A program made the position numbers and the translations under genes. The notes under the pieces were generated by a model that worked only from the letters and a program-made list of their open reading frames with translations, was not told the origin of the DNA and did not search any database. Shown here one piece after another: positions 10,500-21,295 of a stretch of 64,000 bases of DNA. The DNA is from Geotrypetes seraphini (Eukaryota > Chordata > Amphibia > Gymnophiona > Dermophiidae): the NCBI RefSeq assembly GCF_902459505.1, contig NC_047084.1, forward strand, positions 294,694,178 through 294,758,177, read 5' to 3'. The first letter of the stretch is position 1. Every line of letters begins with the position of its first letter.

Positions 10500-10511
10500 G
10501 AAATTAACATT
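10388..10511. repeat. (TA)n microsatellite with flanking perfect inverted repeat
   Basis: (TA)n at 10388-10436 is followed by ATGTTAATTTCTTCTG, another (TA)n run, then CAGAAGAAATTAACAT. The second block is a complete palindrome of about 72 bp and could extrude as a cruciform. Confidence 0.85.
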
Positions 10512-10544
10512 AAGAAATGTCCTTAAAGCATACAGCAAACTTTC

Positions 10545-11130
10545 TAAACTAAACTAAACTAAACTAAACCTTAGGTTTGTATACCGCGCCATCTCCACAA
10601 GCGTAGAGCTCGGCACGGTTTACAGGGTTAGGTTGAAAAGGAGCTACATTGAAGGGTTATAGGAAAGGAGTTAGGAAGATAAAGAGGGACAGGGAACCAA
10701 AAAGCGGGAAGTGTTAGATTTTGAAAAGAGCCAAGTTTTCAGGTGTTTGCGGAAGGATTGGAGGGAACTTGAAACTCTGAGTGGGGATGTGAGGTTATCC
10801 CAGAGTTCTGTGGTTCTAAAGGGGAGGGATGTTCCTAGTTTTCCTACGCGGGATATACCTTTTGTAGAGGGGAATGATAGTTTCAGTTTTTGGGAGGATC
10901 TAGTGGAATTAGGGTTAGAGGAATTCCAGAAGAGTGGGATAACGGGAGGGAGGATGCCATGTAGGATCTTGAAGTCTAAACAGACACATTTAAAGAGGAC
11001 TCTGGAGTGAACTGGGAGCCAGTGAAGTTTGGACAGGAGTGGGGAGACGTGGTCGAACTTGCCTTTTGCGAAAATAAGCTTGGCTGCGGCATTCTGGATT
11101 AGCTGAAGTCTATGGAGTCCAGATCGAGAA
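10545..11130 (+). repeat. Unclassified interspersed repeat, probably LINE-derived
   Basis: It opens with AAACT pentamer repeats and TAGGTTTGTATACCGC. It ends near GGCATTCTGGATTAGCTGAA, matching the type of sequence at 45640-46030 (TGCATTTTGAATTATTTTAA). The 99-codon open frame at 10711-11010 lacks recognisable motifs. Confidence 0.4.
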
Positions 11131-11344
11131 TAGAAGGGAATTCAGATTTTTTTTTTTTTTACTAAAAACAATAAAATCTGAGCAAACCCTATATATTTTG
11201 CCCTAAGTATTTTCTAACAATAGGACGGCAGGAAACAGCCTAGTTGAACCCACATAAGCCTAATGAAAAGTTAAAAATAAAAACTTTTCCAAATGATAAA
11301 TATAGCACCTTATATGGCTACTTTCTGTATTTATCATTTAAAAG

Positions 11345-11346
<2 letters not shown>

Positions 11347-11411
<65 letters not shown>

Positions 11412-11500
11412 TATATATATACAGTATAGATATAGATATATGTAGATAGATAGATATATATGTACACAGTATGTATATATATACTGTATATGTATATATT
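11347..11500. repeat. Compound (TG)n(TA)n microsatellite
   Basis: GTGTGTGT passes into a long TA run and then degenerate GATA/TATG repeats. Frames through it are low-complexity artefacts. Confidence 0.9.
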
Positions 11501-12259
11501 GGAACTAAGGCGACTGGAACACAAATCAGATGGAAAGCCCATTCAAAGAAGCAGGAGGATGTAGGTGTGAAATTTCTCATGGTGAAAAAAATATAAGGAA
11601 AACTGCAGGGTGTCCCACAAGGGAGGAGGACACAGGAAAATCTACGGCTCCCTCTCCGACACCGAAAAATAAAAATGAAATAAATAGAAACCCATGCACG
11701 CAGGCTATTGGGGAAAGATCTTTCTATTAGGGGATTGTAAAATGCATTTTCTTCGCCCCCCCCCCCTTTTCTTTGGCAACAAGGCTCCCCACTCCATCTA
11801 ATAGTCATTAACATCAATTAGAATCGTTTGAAGTAGGAAGCATCTTTGTCTCGGTGCAAAAACCTTTCAGGAGAAACACAATAACATCTGGAGCAGGAGC
11901 CCAATGAGGTTGGGCTCCACTTTCATCTCTCTTTGAGGTTTTTGGAATGAGAATACTACGCTCCCGCTTTAATATAGTGATCAGGAAATGCTTACCACTC
12001 ACCCTCCCCCCATATGGAGTTTGTTGGGGGGGGGGTAGAACTGCTTGGAAAGAAGCAGGAGAGGTTTCACATTTTTCTCCTAAAAGAGCATGTTTGCTTT
12101 TTCTACACTAGCCTAAATATGGAGTCTGGACAGAAAATCAAATAAGATTCCTCCCGGTGTCTCAATGGCTTAGATGTCCTTGCGGAATTTATTAAAATAA
12201 AAAAGGCGCTCTGGGGCCACAGGGCTAATACCAGAGCAATGATGAATTAAAGAAATTTA

Positions 12260-12442
12260 GGGCTCCTTTTACGAAGCCGCGTTAGTGGTTTAACGTGCGT
12301 AATAGCGCGTGCTACACCGCCGGCCACTACCGCCTCCTCTTGAGCAGGTGGTAGTTTTTCAGCTAGCGCGGGAGTTAGCATGTGATTAAAAGTCACGCGT
12401 GCTAAAGTCACGCGTGCTAACGCGGCTTAGTTAAAGGAGCCC
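12260..12442. mobile_element. Harbinger-like MITE
   Basis: Ends GGGCTCCTTTTACGAAGCC and its near-complement (AAAGGAGCCC) are flanked by TTA on both sides (12257-12259, 12443-12445), as in PIF/Harbinger insertions. The interior is palindromic (GCGGTAGT type arms, TCCTCTTGAGCAGG centre). A sister copy lies at 18312-18500. Confidence 0.7.
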
Positions 12443-12879
12443 TTAGGAACCCCCTCCACACACACATTCCCCCCCCCCCCCCCGTTCCTGGTCTTGGGAT
12501 TCCGCGTTTGTGTGAATGTTGCAACAGCAGTGCCCTGTAGGGATTTGGCGTGTTATACGTTCCCATAGGAAACCAGTCAAACTGGGAATTCTGATCCAGA
12601 AAGAAAAGTGAAACCTGGACATGTTCTCCCTCCCCCACTCCCCAGGATGCCCTTCAGGCCGAGGACCCCTTTTCAGCTACTCACTGCCAGTTTCATGTCT
12701 CTGTCAGTTTTATAGCTCACAATATAGCCTTTTACCTTGTCCTTCTATGCACTGCTGGCTGCTAGTTTTAAATTTCTTTCTCCTTTCTATTTCTTGCAAT
12801 TGACTAAGATATATTCGCTATATGGTACTTTCACCTGCCTCGTCACTATTGGTATTCCTCAATATCAGATCTTTATTTC

Positions 12880-13105
12880 TTCTTTTTTTTTTAATCTTTA
12901 TTCATTTTTTAAAACTTATAATAAGTGTGTCAGTAAATAATAACATTTTAACTTAAATACAACACTTAATATTCTCCAATAATCCATCTTAAAAACTTAT
13001 CTCCCCCTCCGTCCCATTCCATAACAATTTTTAAATCACATAAAAGCATATAATAAATTCCTTCTTAACTTTCCTTATAATTATACAAAGACCACAAATC
13101 TACAT
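12880..13105 (-). repeat. L1-type 3' tail (reverse orientation)
   Basis: A poly-T start followed by TCTTTATTCATTTTTTAAAA reads on the minus strand as a LINE 3' end with poly-A. The same sequence recurs at 16830-17060. Confidence 0.5.
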
Positions 13106-13206
13106 CTTTATTTCTTCTTTCCATTGGTTGCACACTTTCCATTCACCGCCATTTGGGTTACACGCATATACGTGCTATTTTCCCGTGTCTCATATATGCT
13201 TAAATA

Positions 13207-13868
13207 GGGAACGGGTAAAACGCGGACCTCACGGATCTAAACCCACAAGTCCTTAAAAATCTGAGGTCCGTGCTGCTTGTAGTTAGTTTCTGCCTCTGAC
13301 AGACCTCGGTGACAATTTAGTGCTGACGGATCCGTCTCAGCATAGGGAGGGGAAAGTATTAGGATCCGTCAGCGCCACAGTGTCATTGAGGTCTGTCAGA
13401 GCCGATTTACTGGGGCTGCAGGAAACCAGTTTAAAGGATTCGTTTTAGAGCCGCTCCAGCACTAGCACTAGTCTCTGGCTCTGACAGACCTTGGTGACAT
13501 TTTAGCGCTGACGGATCCATCTCAGCATAGGGAGGGGAAAGTATTAGGATCCGTCAGCGCTAAAATGTCATCAAGGTCTGTCAGAGCCAGAAACTAACTA
13601 AAAGTGGCACGGACCTCAGATTTTAGGAAACCGGTTTAAAGGATTCGTTTTAGAGCCACTCCAGCACTGACAGACCTCGGTGACATTTTAGCGCTGACGG
13701 ATCCTAATAATTTTCCCTCCCTATGCTAAGACGGATCCGTCAGCGCTAAATTGTCACCGAGGTCTGTCAGAGCCAGAAACTTACTACAAGCGGCACGGAT
13801 CTCAGATTTTTAAGGACGTGTGGGTTTAGATCCGTGAGGTCCGTGAGGTCCGCGTTTTACCCCTTCCC
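13207..13868. mobile_element. Mutator-like MITE built of three hairpins
   Basis: Inverted termini (GGGAACGGGTAAAACGCGG and its near-complement CCGCGTTTTACCCCTTCCC) are flanked by a perfect 9-bp duplication GCTTAAATA (13198-13206, 13869-13877). Nine-base duplications are typical of Mutator-like elements, so that assignment is inference. The interior holds three successive hairpins (13292-13402, 13477-13588, 13668-13771), each with CTGACAGACC and GCGCTGACGGATCC arms. They are separated by a conserved spacer containing AAAGGATTCGTTTTAGAGCC. Confidence 0.7.
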
Positions 13869-13891
13869 GCTTAAATATTTCATTTTCTGTA

Positions 13892-13941
13892 GGACCCCTG
13901 AGGAAGGAGTGTTTCTTCGAAACACAGACCATGTTGGGTCC
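13892..13941 (+). ncRNA. Hammerhead-like motif in a Penelope-type remnant
   Basis: Core CTGAGGA (13898-13904), GAA (13919-13921) and T at 13935 lie between perfect 6-bp stem I strands GGACCC (13892-13897) and GGGTCC (13936-13941). Stem III begins ACA and ends TGT. Stem II is weak, with an A-C mismatch at its base. The Mutator-like MITE at 13207 sits just upstream, inside the same repeat. A sister motif lies at 51756-51803. Confidence 0.6.
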
Positions 13942-14059
13942 GGTCCACAGGAATATTGGGACCAGCTGTTATGGATATAAACCTTTTATGCAGATTATGC
14001 AATTTGTTTGTAGATTTTAGTTTTTCGTGATTTTAATAAATTCCTGTACCCTGTACATT

Positions 14060-15600
14060 TTTTTTGCAGTATTGTTCTTGTTTGCTTTTGGGTTGTTGTT
14101 GTTTTTTTACTGTAAGTCCTGTTGGTTTCTCTGCTTGTGTTCCCCTTTTCAGCTGACTCCTAAAATTCGTTTTTTCTCCTGAATTTTAGAAAAGATTGGA
14201 TATGGAATGGGATTTTTCTTCAACTTCCGTTTCTGGTGCAAATGATGTTTAGGAGCATAACATTCATTTCAGAGCCAAAAGTTGACTTTATTTCGAAGAA
14301 AATACGTTTGCTCCCAAATAGACCCCCGAATTAAAAACAAAACGCTTCACCTAAATAAAAAAAAACAAAACAAAACAAACACCAAAAAAACCAAACCTGC
14401 ATTTACATTCGTTTCATGAGGCTTTTTATTAAATTCGTATTGCTGGTTGAACAGAATGTGAATTTGTAGCCAGGATTCTGTCTTATAAATCTTTTTTTTT
14501 TTTTTCTTTCCCGAATTTCTAACGTCAGATATCACCATTCACTTATTCTCTTTACAAATTCCAGTTTATTGGCTTTTATTTTTTTTATGATGTGAAAGGA
14601 CTACTGGAGTGAAGGTTAAAATAAATATTCCTAGGCGGATATTCTGCTAGCTAGTGGGGTTTCGGCACATTAGGGAACACGATCGTGCACGTGAGTAAGG
14701 TTCAGTTTTGTGCCATTCTCCGATGCAACCGACGGCAGGAGGCACCGTGTATGCAAGATGGTCCTTTCTGCTTCTAGTGCAAGGGCCTGGTCCAGCCTGG
14801 TGTATGAAGCAGACCCCTGGCCTCTATTGAAGACGGAAGAGACCCTCGAACCCCCCCCCCCCTAATTTTCTCGCCGGTTGGTGCTACATTTCCCAAGTCC
14901 TTATCAGAGGGTGAAAATTTCCAGCTTTTTAACAGAAATACATTAGCAGAGTACACAGTGCTAATGAGAAACAAAATGGCTCATTACCTTACTAATTAAT
15001 AGGCCATAAGTGGCTTAATGTGGAAAATCACTTATGTTAATCGAATCTCTGTTTCAAAAAAGTTCACATCCTCTCACCGAAACTCTGACGTCTACAAAAG
15101 TTCCTTTTAACATTTCATCCTGTCTTCCAAAACATCCATTCATGTCAAATTCCAAAACACCAGGGAACTTATTAGCAGCCGGCTCGCTGATCTTTTCCAA
15201 AAGTATTAGTCCAAATAATACCATCAGATAAATAATCCCTCAAAAATAGAAAGGTGAAAGGAGAGAAGGTAGAAGATGCTTCACCTATTCTCCAGGAACC
15301 CCCCCCCCCAAAAAAAAAAACAAAAAAAAAAAACAACCAAAACCTTGTGAAAGATGAGAAAGTTCATCGTGCATGTAAAGACGGATAATAAGGAGAAGAA
15401 ACTGGAATAAAACAGTAAAGAATAATCATCATAATACAAACAGAAACTTTACACAAAAGGAGCGGAAAGTTGGAGGAGTTGGGGGAGGAAGGAGTCAGTG
15501 GTCTTGGGAGGGGACACCTTCCCCCTCCCCCCATCTCCTACAGCATTTCCCGGTGTGAGCCCACAAACGTGAAGGGAAGGCAGTTCTGCTCTTTAAACTA
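14060..15600. other. Intergenic stretch upstream of NOTO, no feature seen
   Basis: AT-rich sequence with homopolymer runs (A and C runs near 15301-15335). No credible coding frame, terminal repeat or RNA motif was recognised. Confidence 0.5.
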
Positions 15601-15628
15601 AGAACTTTAAAAAAAAAAATAAAATCCC

Positions 15629-15737
15629 CAAATGCAAATCGAAAAAAAAGTGGGGAGCATTGCAAACTTTCCACAATACCCAACTCACTTGTAGAAAGTT
15701 TGCAGTGCTCCCCACTTTTTTTCGATTTGCATTTGGC
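15629..15737. repeat. Near-perfect hairpin with octamer sequences
   Basis: Arms of about 45 bases (CAAATGCAAATCG... and its complement ending CGATTTGCATTTGG) are separated by about 20 bases. Each arm contains ATTTGCAT or its complement, the POU-factor octamer. There are no clear target duplications. It lies 27 bases left of a hAT MITE. Confidence 0.8.
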
Positions 15738-15763
15738 GATTATTTTGATTGTTACCCTTAAAG

Positions 15764-15940
15764 CAGGGGTAGGGAACTCCGGTCCTCGAGAGCCCTATAG
15801 TCCGGTCGGGTTTTCAGGATTTCCCCAATGAATCTGCATGAGATCTATTTGCATGCACCGCTTTCAATGCATATTCATTGGGGAAATCCTGAAAACCCGA
15901 CTGGAATATGGCTCTCGAGGACCGGAGTTCCCTACCCCTG
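15764..15940. mobile_element. Palindromic hAT (Buster-type) MITE
   Basis: Ends CAGGGGTAGGGAACTCCGG and CCGGAGTTCCCTACCCCTG are flanked by CCTTAAAG (15756-15763) and CCTTAAAC (15941-15948), an 8-bp duplication with central TA. Arms run almost to the centre. Confidence 0.85.
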
Positions 15941-16504
15941 CCTTAAACTAAGAAGACAGAAGCCATCATAACAACGGTTTTCACTGGGGCAGAGGCAGAA
16001 TTTTAAACAGCTCTCTTAAATATTTGAAGCCCTGACCCAATGCAAACCTTGATATATAATAACAGCAGTTGTAAAACAGGGTTGTGCACTCAGCATCTTT
16101 ATTTTGATTATTTATATCCCAAGTGGTACACATTCAGGTACTTTATCATATTTCCCTATCTGTCCCGGTGGGCTCAAACTCTATCTAGCCAATAGGTCAG
16201 GAAGCAGGGCCGGGGGCTTAAGCAATTTGCAGCCCTTTGACCTTTTATCACAAGGCTGACCTTCCGCTTCCTTTTTAAAGGTTCGCCCCAAATGGGGCTC
16301 AGCTTTGATCCCTGGCTTTTCCAGTTTCTTCGCTCCCACTGATCCTAAACGCAGCCTTTGGCTTGACAATGACATTTACAAGCAAAGAAATGACCCTGGC
16401 CGTTGAAACACAATGAATTGGCAGATCCCGGCCTGGGAAAGCCATCGAGTTTATCCAAATAATAATAATTTATTTCTTATATACCGCTATACCGTGAAGT
16501 TCGA

Positions 16505-16652
16505 AGCAATTTACAATAAAGATACATTTTGACAGTACATGGGATACAAACAGTTTACAATAAAGATACGTTTAGTCAGTACATGGGATACAAGTGGATT
16601 ACAATACAAGTGGTTTACTATAAAGATGCATTTTGTCAGTACATGGGGTGCA
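16505..16652 (+). repeat. Three tandem units of about 50 bp
   Basis: TTTACAATAAAGATAC and CAGTACATGGGATACAA recur in order three times with small changes. The block follows TATATACCGCTATACC, a LINE-tail-like sequence also seen in other repeats here. Confidence 0.7.
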
Positions 16653-16829
16653 AAGGGTTATCTATTATAAAATCGGATGTATCTGTGGGGGGGGGGGGGG
16701 GAGAGTATGTCCCAGCAGAACTCTGAAAGGCATGGACAGATTTCAACCAGACTTACTATCTGGAGAAAAATACTTTGGGGTGGGAAAGGGGTGACATGTA
16801 AAAATGATCGATAAACGGGGCAAAATTTC

Positions 16830-17060
16830 TTTAATATATTCTTTATTCACTTTTAAAAACTTACAACAAGTGTAACATCATTTTGTACTTAAATACATCA
16901 CTTAATATCCTATCAAAATCTAATTCAGAATCCATATCCCTCCCCCATATTCAATTTGCACTCATAAGAAGACCAAAATACCCCCACCTTGGACGTGCAT
17001 ATTTTAAAAGGAAAAAAAATAACATTCATTCATTACAGTATTCTGTTAATGGCTCCCAAA
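16830..17060 (-). repeat. L1-type 3' tail (reverse orientation)
   Basis: TTCTTTATTCACTTTTAAAAAC and the following AACAAGTGTAACATC match the repeat at 12895-12930 (ACTTATAATAAGTGTG). Confidence 0.5.
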
Positions 17061-17099
17061 TATCCTGAAATGTCTTTAAAATTCCCTTGCTGCGTGGCA

Positions 17100-17533
17100 A
17101 CTACCCTTTCCATTTTAAAAATGTGACATGGGAAAAATGTAATGGCCGGGTAATGGGCTGGTACTGTATAAAAATTCAAACTTCTCTTTAAGTTAGGAGC
17201 AAGTACACAAGTGGAAACAATGATTAGAAAAAGGCATCAGGCAAAGACGATTTGATTTTGCATTCTCTGCCAGGTTTTATACAGCCCAATATGTAAGATA
17301 AAGGAGATCGGAGTGGGAGGGGGGGGCTTCAAAACCTGTTTTCAACTCCCCCCCTTCCCCCCACCCCCACCACACGCACGCCTTGTCTGAGCAGATCTGG
17401 GCCGGCCTCTCCCAGCACGGGCTGCTTTGCATACTAATGCCTTATTTACACTTCCCAGCGTGCTGCCTTCCCATAAAGCCCCTCCGTCAAGCGGAGCCAC
17501 CCCCCAGGTGCCACTAGCCCTCCGCCCTCTGCC
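17100..17533 (+). promoter_or_regulatory. NOTO: Presumed NOTO promoter region
   Basis: This is unique sequence immediately upstream of the NOTO start. A TATA-like TATAAAAAT lies at 17167 and CTTTGCATACTAAT at about 17421 resembles an octamer site. GC content rises from about 17280 into exon 1. The transcription start cannot be fixed from sequence alone. Confidence 0.35.
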
Positions 17534-17825
17534 ATGCTCCAGCCTCCGTCCTTCGGCCACCTCTGGCCCCATGCCTGCCCCCGGCAGCAGAGCGCCCCTC
17601 AGCCCCCCAAGGCGGCCTTCACCATCGACTCCATCCTCTCCAAGCCGGCGGTGTCCCGGTGCCCTCCCCGGGCGGGCCCCGGGCCCCTGGGCTACCCCAT
17701 CGGCTTCCTGCCTTGCCCGCCCGTGTGCCCGGTCCGAGGCCAGCGGGCCCCAAGTCCGCCCAGGCGGCCGCAGCAGTTCCTCTGGGCGCGGTGCCGGTGC
17801 TCGGATGCCAGCTTCGAGCGGAGAG
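17534..17825 (+). CDS. NOTO: NOTO exon 1 (notochord homeobox, N-terminal part)
   Basis: The first 97 codons plus one base, ending at the splice donor GAGAG/GTAAGA (17826). The protein begins MLQPPSFGHLWPHA, close to the MLHSPVF start I recall for frog Xnot. It contains AFTIDSILSKPAVSRCP (about residues 26-43), an engrailed-homology-1 motif that binds Groucho/TLE co-repressors. The rest is Pro- and Cys-rich and disordered. Exon 1 is very GC-rich, unlike its AT-rich surroundings. The product is a nuclear transcription factor needed for notochord identity in vertebrates. The phase (one base left over) fits exon 2 exactly. A frame opening earlier at 17427 is in another register and is rejected. 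Confidence 0.88.
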
Positions 17826-18044
17826 GTAAGAGGGAAATCAGCGGGACGAGAAAACTTTTCCCCAACTTCACCTCTGCGGGTCAGACCCGCGCAATTAGCC
17901 GCTTAGCCGGAGATGGGTGAGTGTTTTGTCAGAGGCATCAAATTGCTAAGGAAGACTTTAAAAATTGAGGAGGAAGTTCCAAATTAAAAAAACCCACAAT
18001 TTGAACCCACTAGTATTTTTTTTAAGAGCAGACGATCTCTTAAG

Positions 18045-18192
18045 GCAGGGCTGCCCAAGTCCCAAGGTTTTCAGGATATCCACAATGAATATGCCTTCTT
18101 GGTATGCAAATCTCTCTCATGCATATTCATTGTGGATATCCTGAAAACCTGGCCGGTCTGTAGATCTCCAGGACCGGACTTGGGCAGCCCTG
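18045..18192. mobile_element. Palindromic hAT (Buster-type) MITE in NOTO intron 1
   Basis: Ends CAGGGCTGCCCAAGTC and GACTTGGGCAGCCCTG are flanked by TCTTAAGG (18037-18044) and CCTTAAGG (18193-18200), 8 bp with central TA. Confidence 0.85.
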
Positions 18193-18311
18193 CCTTAAGG
18201 ATTCCTCCCTCCCATCCCGGTGGATCGAGTGTGTTGGCCGGCTGTACATTCTATTTGTGCGGCCTTAAAGGCCCTTGATTTGTATGTCTGTGTTCTTTTG
18301 CTTGAATATTT

Positions 18312-18500
18312 GGGGCTCCTTTTACAAAAGCGCGCTAGGGGTTTAACGCGCGTAATAGCGTGCGCTAAACCGCCAGACGCGCTGGCCGCTACCGCCTCCT
18401 CTTGAGCAGGCGGTAGTTTTTAGGCCAGCGCGGGGGGTTAGCGCGTCATGAAAAGTCGCGGGCGTTAACCCCGCTAGCGAGGCTTTGTAAAAGGAGCCCC
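18312..18500. mobile_element. Harbinger-like MITE in NOTO intron 1
   Basis: GGGGCTCCTTTTACAAAAGC and its complement form the ends. The interior GCTACCGCCTCCTCTTGAGC matches the copy at 12260-12442. Flanks do not show a clear TTA duplication. Confidence 0.6.
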
Positions 18501-19191
18501 TGGGTGTTGCCAGCGCTTACTGAGAAAGCGAACGCGTTTGAAACGAGGCGCAGAAAAAGTTCGGCTTTATTTATTTAAAACAAATCCATTTGTTTCGGGA
18601 AGAGCTGGAGTATTTTGCTCTTAGGTCCCCTCTGTAAACTTGCCAAACCTTATAAACTGGTGAAACCCTTGAAATCTTTGCCTGCGTTGCTTCTTCCAAG
18701 GCTTATATATATATAATCTACCTGATCTGCAACTCCATCCCTCAGAGTTTGGCTTCCTTCCATGTTCCCAATTTTTATGAACGCCCGTCTCACAGTGCTT
18801 GCAAAGCCTGCTGGCATTCTTCTGTTTTCCCACTGGTTTGATTTTCAAAGAAACAAATGAGCACACTGGATTAAAAAGTGGTTTTATTTTAATTATTTTA
18901 TTTATGCTCATGCAACCAAATAACAGAAAGTACACTATCTGTATCATAACTTGAAACATTTTATTTATTCAATATAACAAAGTACAAAGCCAACATAAAC
19001 TGTACGAATGATCTTTACTGTAGGCCAGTCCTCACCATGCTTCCCTGTTTTCCACAGTTTCTTTCAATTGCTTGATGGTCCTTCCCGTGTCATTCTTGAT
19101 GGTATCCAGCCAAGGGGCCTATGGCCTCCCCTGCTTCCTTTTACCACTAACCATTCCGATTACCTTTACCAGTGAATAATACAGGCAGGCC

Positions 19192-20126
19192 CCAGGTTAA
19201 GAACGGGTTCCGTTTTTTAAACCATTCTTAAGTTGAATTTGTATGTAATTCGGATCCTAGTACTCTTCCCATCTTCTCCACCTCCTTGAGGCTCCTCTTG
19301 CATCCCTTTCCCTCCATCCCACTGTTCCTTCTCCATTACCAAATCAAACATTATTACTCCGTCTCATCTCTCTCTTCCCCATGCATCTCTACTTCACTCC
19401 TCTCTCACCACCATGTTTAATATTTCTCTCTCCCTCCCTATGCCCAGCAATTCTCCTCTTTCTTCATTTCCCCATGTGCATCATCTCTCCTTCCCTCTCA
19501 GACACCCCATTCTCCCTTTCTGTTCCCTCCCCCACCTCAGCATCTCTTTCACTCACTCCTTCCATTCTTCCATCCTATGGCTCATGCTCCCCTCCCTCCA
19601 TTCTGTGTTCCAAGTTCATGCCCATTATCTCCTTCCTTCGATCTTTTGTCTGAAGCTTGTGCTCCATCTCTCCTGAGTTCCAACGTGCCCCTATCCCTTC
19701 CTCCCATGTTCTAACGCGCCCTTCTCTCTCCCTCTCTCCATTCTGTTCCCCAAGTACATGCCTCCCTCTGGCGGGTATTTACCTTATGACCGGCTCCCTC
19801 TTCCTTCCAGCCGCAGTGGTTTCTCTGCACAAAGCCCCGGGCAGCGGCTCCTATGCATGTCCCATAGCTGAGCCGGAAGCCTTCCCTCTGAGGGAGAAAG
19901 CTCCTCCCATGTCATAGGGAAGGCTTCCGGCTCAGCTGGGGCACAGAATGGAGGGAGAGAGAGAGAAGGACGCGTTGGAACATGGGAGGAGGGGAGAGGG
20001 GCATGTTGAGACTCAGCAGGGAGGGAGAGTGGCGCGTTGGAACACCGAAGATAACAAGACCCCCCATTTGTAAGTACGTATGTATGTCGGATGTATGTCG
20101 GATGTTCGTAAAACGGGGCCTGTCTG
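19192..20126. mobile_element. Tigger-like non-autonomous element in NOTO intron 1
   Basis: The left end CAGGCAGGCCCCAGGTTAAG and right end AAAACGGGGCCTGTCTG are flanked by TA (19190-19191, 20127-20128). The interior is pyrimidine-rich on the left and purine-rich on the right, with a palindromic centre near 19900 (GAAGCCTTCC and GGAAGGCTTC). Confidence 0.7.
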
Positions 20127-20194
20127 TACTCAATTTCCAGAATAACCAGTTAGAATAGATTGCTCGCCTTCTTGCCACAACTTTGCTGTAGTGC

Positions 20195-20345
20195 AGTGTT
20201 TCTCAACCCAGTCCTGGGGGGAATTTCTGGCCAGTCAGGTTTTCAGGATATCCAGAATGAATATGATAGGTCTGCATATACAGTAGGCAGCGCATGTAAA
20301 TCTATCTCATGCACATTCACTGTGGATATCCTGAAAACCCAACTA
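20195..20345. mobile_element. hAT MITE, right end truncated
   Basis: The left end CAGTGTTTCTCAACCCAGTC leads to GTTTTCAGGATATCC and its complement GGATATCCTGAAAAC. The right terminus is missing. Confidence 0.6.
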
Positions 20346-20349
20346 GCTG

Positions 20350-20690
20350 AGTGTAACTGGTGGAATAGGTTGACTTTCCCACACTGTATGACCTACCCTT
20401 CTTTGTAAATCACCTCGATCTACTTCCTATTGACCAAGAACTCCCAAAGCCTTCGCTGCCTACCCCACACTGTACAACCTGCTCTCCCTATTGACTTACT
20501 CTTATTGTAAACCCGTCCCTACAATGTTACCTTACTCTGTACAAACAGTCATGTACTCAAAGACTTCATTGTTTTTTTCACTGTATGTCCAGCTCTTCTT
20601 TATTGTAAACCGCCTTGAACTACCTTGGCTTTGGCGGTATATAAACAATAAATTATTATTATTAAATTATTATTATTATTAAAGCACTCA
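20350..20690 (+). repeat. LINE 3' tail (L2-like)
   Basis: The sequence ends TTGTAAACCGCCTTGAACTA and GGCGGTATATAAACAATAAA, then ATT repeats. It resembles the tail at 8630-8697. Upstream text is an internally repeated tail (CACACTGTATGACCTACC, CACACTGTACAACCTGC). Confidence 0.5.
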
Positions 20691-20775
20691 TTAGGCAATT
20701 TTGACATGGGAACAATGTTTACTTTCTTGATTTGTGACTCCCGTGCCAATGAGTTCTGGTCTTAGTGGCTACCAC

Positions 20776-21190
20776 GGTGTCAGGTCAAAACCGCAGAAGG
20801 CAAAGGCGGAGGCACGCGCCGAAGAAAATAACTGTTTTTAGCGGCTCCGACAGGAGTGTGTGTGGGGGGAGCCCCCCACTTTACTTTATACAGATTGTGC
20901 CGCGTTGTGGGGGGTTTGGGGGGGTTGTAACCCCCCACATTTTACTGAAAACTTCACTTTTTCCTTAAAAACAGGGAAAAAGTTAAGTTTACAGTATAAT
21001 GAGGGGGATTACAACCCCCCAAACCACCCACAACGCCGCCGCGATCTGTATTAAGTAAAGTGGGGGGGGGCTCCCCAACAAAAACCCCCGTCGGAGCCCC
21101 TAAAAACTGTCATTTTCTTTGGCGCGCGCCTCCATCTTGCGCTCAGTTGTCGGTGCGCGCCTTTGTCTTCTGCGGTTTTGTCTATGAACC
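20776..21190. mobile_element. Fold-back DNA element with 8-bp target duplication
   Basis: Starts GGTGTCAGGTCAAAACCGC and ends with the complement of GGTTCATAGACAAAACCGC, giving long inverted arms that meet near 20975. Flanked by perfect GCTACCAC (20768-20775, 21191-21198). The sister copy is at 30065-30495. Superfamily is unresolved: hAT and P elements both make 8-bp duplications. Confidence 0.75.
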
Positions 21191-21295
21191 GCTACCACTG
21201 GCATGTAGGAGGGGCTCTGGTCACTTGTTCATGCTCGGAAAGCCTGTGATGGGGCCCTGCCTGTTCTTACCATGCCTCTGCTGATCTCTTTCCAG

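Noticed and set aside
17427-17906. 159-codon frame over NOTO exon 1
   Set aside because: It is in a different register from the eh1 motif and homeodomain joins, and its length reflects GC-rich sequence with few stops.
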